Origin: Spirochaetaceae bacterium
GTDB lineage: Bacteria > Spirochaetota > Spirochaetia > Treponematales > Treponemataceae
Direction of reading: 5' to 3'
Assembly: GCA_031285525.1 (NCBI GenBank)
Contig: JAITWB010000065.1
Span: 1 to 5,889, forward strand
Length of the DNA stretch: 5,889 nucleotides
The notes beneath the pieces were generated by a model. It made no database searches. It saw nothing but the letters and a program-made list of their open reading frames with translations, and was not told the DNA's origin. The position numbers and the translations under genes were made by a program. The stretch's first letter is position 1. The number at the start of each line of letters is the position of its first letter. Below, piece after piece: positions 1 through 3,731 of this stretch.

Positions 1-1
1 G

Positions 2-352
2 GAAGAGCTGCTGGTATTTCTCGCTCTTCACAAGGTTTCCGCTATTTTCGCCTACAATGCAGGCTTTGACTATCAGCACTTACCGGAAATGCAGCATTTT
101 GAGTGGTTCGATATCATGAAGATTGCGGCATACAGGCAGCACAATCCTGCAATTCCAAGTCATGCGGAGTGTTATAAAACCGGCCGGATGAAGCGGGGCT
201 ATGGTGTGGAAAGTATTTATAGAATGTTGAGCGATGACTTTAGATATTGCGAGCTGCATAATGCCCTTACCGATGCGGTGGATGAGTTGGAGATTATGCG
301 GTTATTGGGGCATGGGCTTGAGAGGTATGAAGGGGCGAGAATTTCTGTATAA
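2..352 (+). CDS. DEDDh 3'-5' exonuclease (DnaQ/RNase T-like), C-terminal part, 5' end outside window
   Basis: The frame is open from the left edge and ends at TAA (350-352), giving 116 visible residues. The true start lies upstream. Two of the three exonuclease motifs of the DEDD superfamily are visible. The Exo II motif is at visible residues 18-23 (YNAGFD, with Asp23 as the metal ligand). The Exo III motif is at residues 86-91 (HNALTD), where His86 and Asp91 fit the DEDDh pattern HxAxxD. A segment with Asp37 (WFDIMKIA) sits where family members carry their conserved D-x-M-x-L-A-like stretch. The Exo I motif (DxE) must lie upstream. Such proteins hydrolyse DNA or RNA 3' ends using two metal ions. 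The substrate cannot be told from this part, so proofreading epsilon-like, RNase T-like or oligoribonuclease-like roles all remain possible. The gene converges on the zinc-ribbon gene and appears unrelated to the operon downstream. Confidence 0.8.
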   Translation, partial: EELLVFLALHKVSAIFAYNAGFDYQHLPEMQHFEWFDIMKIAAYRQHNPAIPSHAECYKTGRMKRGYGVESIYRMLSDDFRYCELHNALTDAVDELEIMRLLGHGLERYEGARISV

Positions 353-354
353 CC

Positions 355-531
355 TCACTCCCTCGATGAATTGCGTATTATGCTTTCCATTGTCACATCC
401 TGCGTAAAGGCGCCGTCTTTGAAGCAGTAAAAGCAATAATCTTCATTTTTACTTTGGTCGGCATTGGTTCCGATCACACCTACGGTTTCCAAAGGCATAC
501 CGCAGCTTTGGCAAAATTTCTGCTCAGTCAT
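355..531 (-). CDS. small zinc-ribbon protein (putative zinc ribbon, Zn_ribbon_2-like)
   Basis: This gene encodes 58 residues and reads leftward from ATG (531-529) to TGA (357-355). The start was chosen because AAGGAG (complement of 539-544) lies seven bases upstream. A longer open frame to 648 exists but has no comparable site, and the recognisable domain begins only after Met531. Two CxxC pairs, Cys7/Cys10 (CQSCGMPL) and Cys33/Cys36 (DYCFYCFKDG), form a four-cysteine zinc ribbon. The second pair is preceded by a G-T-N-A-D-Q-S-K-N-like stretch, and the protein ends with a TMESII-like helix. This layout matches the short 'putative zinc ribbon domain' proteins (Pfam PF12674, from memory). Members are small stand-alone proteins of unknown function; binding to nucleic acid or protein is possible but unproven. 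It is divergent from the DUF4097 operon and may share regulatory DNA with it, but nothing ties it functionally to that operon. Confidence 0.8.
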   Translation of the reverse strand: MTEQKFCQSCGMPLETVGVIGTNADQSKNEDYCFYCFKDGAFTQDVTMESIIRNSSRE

Positions 532-538
532 ATTCGTT

Positions 539-544
539 CTCCTT
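539..544 (-). promoter_or_regulatory. ribosome binding site of the zinc-ribbon gene
   Basis: The complement reads AAGGAG, seven bases before the ATG at 531. It decides the start of the zinc-ribbon gene against the longer frame that reaches 648. Confidence 0.75.
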
Positions 545-580
545 GTATAGAGGGTATCACAGAAAGCATTGAAAGAAAGA

Positions 581-600
581 GAAAAAATCACTTTTTTTTC
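581..600. repeat. A/T-rich hairpin-forming tract
   Basis: GAAAAAA (581-587) and TTTTTTC (594-600) are inverted copies that could form a weak stem of A-T pairs with a short loop. It lacks the GC-rich stem of an intrinsic terminator and lies between divergent genes, so it is more likely a flexible or bent upstream element than a terminator. Confidence 0.3.
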
Positions 601-607
601 GTGAGAG

Positions 608-648
608 GTAACAGATTTTCCGTTTTCAGGTGTTACATATATGTACAT
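608..648. promoter_or_regulatory. inverted repeat and overlapping palindromes, candidate operator/promoter of the operon
   Basis: GTAACA (608-613) and TGTTAC (631-636) are perfect inverted copies with a 17-bp gap. Partly overlapping the right arm is the perfect 12-bp palindrome TACATATATGTA (634-645), and ATGTACAT (641-648) is a further 8-bp palindrome. The cluster ends 23 bases before the first start codon of the operon, where an operator or promoter core would be expected. Which protein binds is unknown. The short arms and high A/T content mean chance cannot be excluded. Confidence 0.35.
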
Positions 649-656
649 AAGGAAAG

Positions 657-662
657 AGGAGG
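657..662 (+). promoter_or_regulatory. ribosome binding site of the first operon gene
   Basis: AGGAGG lies nine bases upstream of the ATG at 672. It supports that start over the internal in-frame ATG at 684. Confidence 0.75.
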
Positions 663-671
663 AACAGAATC

Positions 672-1595
672 ATGTTTGGCAGTATGCGAGTTAACGGACT
701 GGGTTTTTTGATGGCTTTTACCTCCCCCGCTTCTGAAGCGTGGATACGGGAGGTTAACGAATCCGTCGAATTCGACTCCGCAGGAATTTCCTCCATCTAT
801 ATAAAGACCTCTGTGGTGCACACAAGAGTGTTCCCTTGTAAGGGAAAAAATATACAGGTTCGTCTCTCCGGAGGAACTGCTGCGAATTATGTCAGATTTG
901 ATGCGGTGGCGATAAACGGAGCTCTCAGGATATTTTGCGATCCTGAATGGAGCGTTATTCCGGTGAGTTCCGATTTACAGCTTGAAATAGCGGTTCCTGA
1001 GATTATGGTTCCCGAATTCCGGATAACTACGGTATCATCCCGGGTTGAGTTCCAGTTTCCGGGGGCAAGGAAGATAGATATCACTGCCGCCAGCGGTACG
1101 GTGAGCTTTTCCTCTGTGCAGGTGCGGGACAGTGTGTTCGTAAAGAATGTATCCGGTGAGATATTCATGGAAGGCGTATCGGTACAGGCCTTAAGCGTTT
1201 CCAACCATAACGGGAAGATAGCTCTTACTGCGGTTAATGCCGATGAGTTTTCGGTTGTAAACTCTGAAGGACCTATCCTGATTTCCGGTATGAAGGCGCT
1301 GAATGCCCGTATACGGAGTGTTTCCGGTAAGATATCCGCTGTGTCTGAGACGCTTTCTCCTGAGATGGATGTCCGTACCTCTTCCGGCGCTATCGACCTA
1401 GCGGTTCCGGAAGAGGGTTGCTTTTCCCTGAACGCCCGCTCTGCTTCGGGGCAGGTTTCGGTTGCAGATATTCCTGTTGCCGGGCTTGTTTCGGAGCATC
1501 AGGTTGCCGGTATTGCCGGGGACAAGATAGGAAGAGAGCGGATGGCGGTGTTGCTTAAATCAGGATCCGGAACCATTACGGTTCGGAAGGTTTGA
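672..1595 (+). CDS. DUF4097-type beta-helix protein, non-lipidated paralogue
   Basis: This 307-residue protein is the first gene of the operon. The C-terminal two thirds is built from short beta strands separated by turns of the form S-G-x-[IV] or N-G-K-I. They occur near residues 141, 161, 180, 199, 218, 238, 259 and 299, a spacing of about 19-20 residues. This is the pattern of the DUF4097 'putative adhesin' family, predicted to form a parallel beta-helix. The last strand (SGSGTITVRKV) is a typical family C-terminus. The N-terminal region (about 36-130) is also strand-rich. Export is uncertain: one Arg is followed by GLGFLMAFTSPASEA, a short and weak hydrophobic stretch with an Ala-rich end but no lipobox. 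It may stay in the cytoplasm or be a poorly recognisable secreted form. The next gene, a lipidated paralogue, begins 29 bp downstream, so the pair probably arose by duplication. No enzymatic residues are recognised, and the molecular role of the family is not established. Confidence 0.75.
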   Translation: MFGSMRVNGLGFLMAFTSPASEAWIREVNESVEFDSAGISSIYIKTSVVHTRVFPCKGKNIQVRLSGGTAANYVRFDAVAINGALRIFCDPEWSVIPVSSDLQLEIAVPEIMVPEFRITTVSSRVEFQFPGARKIDITAASGTVSFSSVQVRDSVFVKNVSGEIFMEGVSVQALSVSNHNGKIALTAVNADEFSVVNSEGPILISGMKALNARIRSVSGKISAVSETLSPEMDVRTSSGAIDLAVPEEGCFSLNARSASGQVSVADIPVAGLVSEHQVAGIAGDKIGRERMAVLLKSGSGTITVRKV

Positions 1596-1610
1596 ATATA
1601 GTAATTGTTA

Positions 1611-1617
1611 AGGAAGG
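1611..1617 (+). promoter_or_regulatory. ribosome binding site of the DUF4097 lipoprotein gene
   Basis: AGGAAGG lies seven bases upstream of the ATG at 1625. It decides that start over the in-frame TTG at 1592, which overlaps the previous stop codon and would place 11 polar residues before the signal peptide. Confidence 0.65.
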
Positions 1618-1624
1618 AAATGAT

Positions 1625-2443
1625 ATGAAGGTTTATAAGGCTGTAATCGTTGTTTTGTGTGTTTTTATGGTGATTGGGCTGAGTTCCTGTGCGTTTAACG
1701 ATGCCTTTGCAAAGGATGTGTACGAAATCAGGACTGTTGACGGCGCAACTGTTACCGGACTATGGGTTGACGTCTCTGTTGCTAACGTGACGGTTTCTCC
1801 TACCAGCGATACGGATGTTTCCGTTACGCTGACAGGACGGTCTTCTTCCGACAATCTGGGTTTTTCTGTCTCTGAAAATGATGGTACTGTTATTGTTAAA
1901 TGTACACCTAAGTCATGGGGATGGACTGATTTGACCCTCGATATCCTGATTCCTGAATCTATTAAAGGGGATGAAATATACGTTGCCGCTGATACCGGGA
2001 AGATTGCGGTGGAAAGACTCACCGTGAGCGGGGGAGTCAGTCTTGAAACTTCTACCGGCGGAATCAATTCGTCATCCATGAGAGCGTCTGCATTTAGTGC
2101 GAAAACCGATACGGGGAATGTTTCGCTGGCAGACATCGATACGGTAAGTCTGACTGCGGAGGCAGATACCGGTTCTGTATCGGTTGACTGTGTTTCCCAG
2201 CCGGCAAATGTCGATATTAAGACTTCCACAGGGACTTGTTCTCTTACCCTGCCTGGTTCCAGCTCGTTTCATATTGTCGCCGAAACCTCTACCGGAAGTG
2301 TGGACTGTTCAGATTTTACGTTCTCTTCCACAGACACAAATAAAAAGAATAAGGTATCTGGAACTGTCACGGGAAGTTCTGATAAGATATCCGATATATG
2401 GATGAGAGCCTCAACAGGAAGTATCAAAGTCAAGAGAAGATAA
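1625..2443 (+). CDS. DUF4097-type beta-helix lipoprotein
   Basis: This gene encodes 272 residues. The start at 1625 has a good ribosome binding site and puts a classic type II signal peptide at the N-terminus: MKVYK, then a hydrophobic run (residues 6-18) and the lipobox LSSC with Cys22 as the likely lipidated residue. The mature protein is Thr/Ser/Asp-rich with repeated T-G or S-T-G turns near residues 124, 144, 163, 183, 203, 224 and 264. They are about 20 residues apart, as expected for a DUF4097 parallel beta-helix. It closes with ASTGSIKVKRR, resembling the end of its upstream paralogue. It is probably anchored to the outer face of the inner membrane or to the outer membrane. The stop TAA shares its last A with the ATG of the sigma factor gene (TAATG), so translation is probably coupled. 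DUF4097 proteins are often encoded beside regulators of envelope functions, so a role as an envelope structure or target of the sigma factor is plausible but inferred. Confidence 0.82.
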   Translation: MKVYKAVIVVLCVFMVIGLSSCAFNDAFAKDVYEIRTVDGATVTGLWVDVSVANVTVSPTSDTDVSVTLTGRSSSDNLGFSVSENDGTVIVKCTPKSWGWTDLTLDILIPESIKGDEIYVAADTGKIAVERLTVSGGVSLETSTGGINSSSMRASAFSAKTDTGNVSLADIDTVSLTAEADTGSVSVDCVSQPANVDIKTSTGTCSLTLPGSSSFHIVAETSTGSVDCSDFTFSSTDTNKKNKVSGTVTGSSDKISDIWMRASTGSIKVKRR

Positions 2444-2934
2444 TGGAATTAGATATTAAGGCGCTTTATTCCGCCCATGGACCTATGGTGTTGCGGCGCT
2501 GCAGGTTCCTTCTGCGGGATGAAGACCTTGCGTTTGATGCGATGCAGGATGTGTTTATGAAGCTGGTGGAGCGGCAGGATGAGCTTACTGAAGTGTGTTC
2601 GAGTTTTCTGTACAAGACGGCGACCACGGTGTGTCTCAACAGGATACGTTCCGAGAAGCTGCGGCGGACCCACGATTTTGATGAACAGTTGTGCGAGATC
2701 GCCGGGTTCGGCAGTAATCACGAGGAACATACCATTGCGTCGATGCTGCTTGATTCGGTGTTTGATAGTATGAAGGAAAATACCAGGTATCTGGCGGTGC
2801 TGTATTACATCGACCGGTTGACACTGGAAGAGACGGCACGGGAGACGGGAATGTCGGTTTCGGGGGTACGAAAACGGCTTGCCGCTTTGAGGAAGAGACT
2901 GCAACTTATGGAAGACGAAGGAGGTGTTCAATGA
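2443..2934 (+). CDS. ECF-type RNA polymerase sigma factor
   Basis: This gene encodes 163 residues, a normal length for an ECF (group 4) sigma factor. Region 2 spans about residues 8-75: the helix with FLLRDEDLAFDAMQDVFMK (22-40) matches the core-binding and -10-reading helices, followed by SSFLYKTATTVCLNRIRSEK. Region 4 spans about 103-154. There, YYIDRLTLEETARETGMS (121-138) leads into the recognition helix SGVRKRLAALRKRL, which reads the -35 element. Regions 1 and 3 are absent, as usual for ECF factors. An upstream in-frame ATG at 2398 lies within the lipoprotein gene and adds a non-conserved extension, so 2443 is preferred. Only a weak purine-rich AAGAGAAGA precedes it, consistent with coupling through the TAATG overlap. 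Four cysteines (20, 52, 64, 84) are notable for so small a protein, but no metal motif is evident. The next gene overlaps by ATGA and encodes its probable anti-sigma partner. Confidence 0.9.
   Translation: MELDIKALYSAHGPMVLRRCRFLLRDEDLAFDAMQDVFMKLVERQDELTEVCSSFLYKTATTVCLNRIRSEKLRRTHDFDEQLCEIAGFGSNHEEHTIASMLLDSVFDSMKENTRYLAVLYYIDRLTLEETARETGMSVSGVRKRLAALRKRLQLMEDEGGVQ
2920..2926 (+). promoter_or_regulatory. strong ribosome binding site for the anti-sigma gene
   Basis: GGAGGTG lies inside the end of the sigma gene, four bases before the ATG at 2931. A strong site plus the ATGA overlap suggests the anti-sigma factor is made at least as well as the sigma factor. Confidence 0.7.
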
Positions 2935-3731
2935 GAACAACACCGCAGCTTTTTAGTGAAAAGATATTTATGGGAGAGATGTCCTGGGATGATCTCTCCG
3001 AAAGCAGAAGAAAATCTTTGAGCGCAGGGGATACAGAGAGTCTCATGCAGGAACTCTCCCGTTCAAATGATGAGATACTTGCAGCGTATTCCCCTGAGTC
3101 TGTTGCACATCTGGTGACCCAGAGAGTGAATAGAAAGGGAAGGGACAGGAAGACAATTTCGGCTCAGAAAGTGCTGTCTCGAACCGTTCCCTATGTTCTG
3201 GCTTGCGCCGCCTGCGCTGTTTTTGTGTTTACCTTTGCCTATACCGGGCGGAACCAGGGAGCTCTCCCTCAAGATCGGATAAAGGGTATCGGTACCCTGG
3301 AGGCACAGCCTCGTATCTTTGTATACAAGAAGATAGATAATGAAGCGGTACGGCTCTTTGATAATGCCCAAGTGCGGGAAAACGATATCCTTCAGGTAAG
3401 TTATATTGCTGCCGGATCCGATTATGGTGCGATTATCTCTGTTGACGGCAATGGCGTTGTTACCCAGCATTTTCCCTATCACGGCAATTCTTGTGCCGAG
3501 CTGGTAAAGGACGGAGAGGTCGCCCTTGATTTTGCGTACCAGCTGGATGATGCGCCGGATTTTGAGCGGTTTTTCTTTATCACCGGTAGCAAACCTGTTT
3601 CCTTTGATGCCCTCCGTACCGCCTTTAGCAGAAATGGCGAAGCAGATTATGCCCGAAAGCTTAACCCTGCTGATTTTCTGCCCCGAAATACGACTATTAC
3701 TGAGTTTACCCTCATAAAAGGAGATAAATAA
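2931..3731 (+). CDS. probable transmembrane anti-sigma factor with DUF4384-like extracytoplasmic domain
   Basis: This gene encodes 266 residues. Residues 1-80 are hydrophilic and presumably cytoplasmic. They contain NDEILAAYSPESVAHLV (46-62), resembling the E-I-L-x-x-Y-x-P-E-x-V-A motif I recall from membrane proteins paired with ECF sigma genes in proteobacteria. One membrane helix spans about 87-105 (PYVLACAACAVFVFTFAYT) after a basic stretch (RVNRKGRDRK, 65-74), giving an N-in, C-out topology. The outer part (about 125-262) has the pattern R-E-N-D-I-L-Q-V-S-Y, then YGAIISVDGNGVVTQHFP (165-182). That pattern resembles DUF4384 domains, beta-rich modules often joined to caspase-like or kinase proteins. 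No HxxxCxxC zinc anti-sigma motif is present. The gene overlaps the sigma gene by four bases and shares one base with the caspase gene. Position, size and topology argue for an anti-sigma factor whose outer domain senses an envelope signal. This is inferred and not shown by a specific anti-sigma fold. Confidence 0.65.
   Translation: MRTTPQLFSEKIFMGEMSWDDLSESRRKSLSAGDTESLMQELSRSNDEILAAYSPESVAHLVTQRVNRKGRDRKTISAQKVLSRTVPYVLACAACAVFVFTFAYTGRNQGALPQDRIKGIGTLEAQPRIFVYKKIDNEAVRLFDNAQVRENDILQVSYIAAGSDYGAIISVDGNGVVTQHFPYHGNSCAELVKDGEVALDFAYQLDDAPDFERFFFITGSKPVSFDALRTAFSRNGEADYARKLNPADFLPRNTTITEFTLIKGDK
3717..3722 (+). promoter_or_regulatory. ribosome binding site of the caspase-family gene
   Basis: AAGGAG lies eight bases before the ATG at 3731, within the end of the anti-sigma gene. 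It favours 3731 over the in-frame ATG at 3761, which has no such site but would give a more compact signal peptide. Confidence 0.6.

Larger units (their letters stand above)
532..671. promoter_or_regulatory. divergent intergenic region between zinc-ribbon gene and DUF4097-sigma-caspase operon
   Basis: This 140-bp non-coding stretch separates two genes that read away from each other, so promoters for both are expected here. It is A/T-rich. It holds an A6/T8 hairpin-like tract (581-600), an inverted repeat GTAACA/TGTTAC (608-613 and 631-636) and a 12-bp palindrome (634-645). No clean -35/-10 pair for a housekeeping sigma factor stands out on either strand. The AAC-containing arm at 608-613 could be part of an ECF-type -35 element for autoregulation, but this is a guess. 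Small open frames that cross the region on both strands lack family resemblance and are treated as noise. Confidence 0.5.

Noticed and set aside
581..600. Intrinsic terminator
   Set aside because: The stem is almost only A-T pairs and lies between divergent genes, where no transcript is expected to end.
355..648. Longer version of the zinc-ribbon gene starting at 648 on the minus strand
   Set aside because: The 39 extra residues have no family resemblance, cross the divergent regulatory region and lack the good ribosome binding site found before the ATG at 531.
454..821. Small open frames on both strands across the intergenic region (454-711 plus, 633-821 minus)
   Set aside because: They overlap the zinc-ribbon or DUF4097 genes, have no recognisable domain and no convincing ribosome binding site.
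1592..1624. TTG start for the lipoprotein gene, overlapping the previous stop
   Set aside because: It would add MNIVIVKEGND before a textbook lipoprotein signal peptide; the ATG at 1625 has AGGAAGG at proper distance.
1633..2229. Minus-strand open frame of 198 codons opposite the lipoprotein gene
   Set aside because: It is a by-product of the Ser/Thr/Gly-rich repeated coding sequence on the plus strand; its translation shows no domain.
2398..2442. Upstream ATG for the sigma factor
   Set aside because: The extra 15 residues lie within the lipoprotein coding end and are unlike sigma region 2; the TAATG overlap at 2443 is the natural start.
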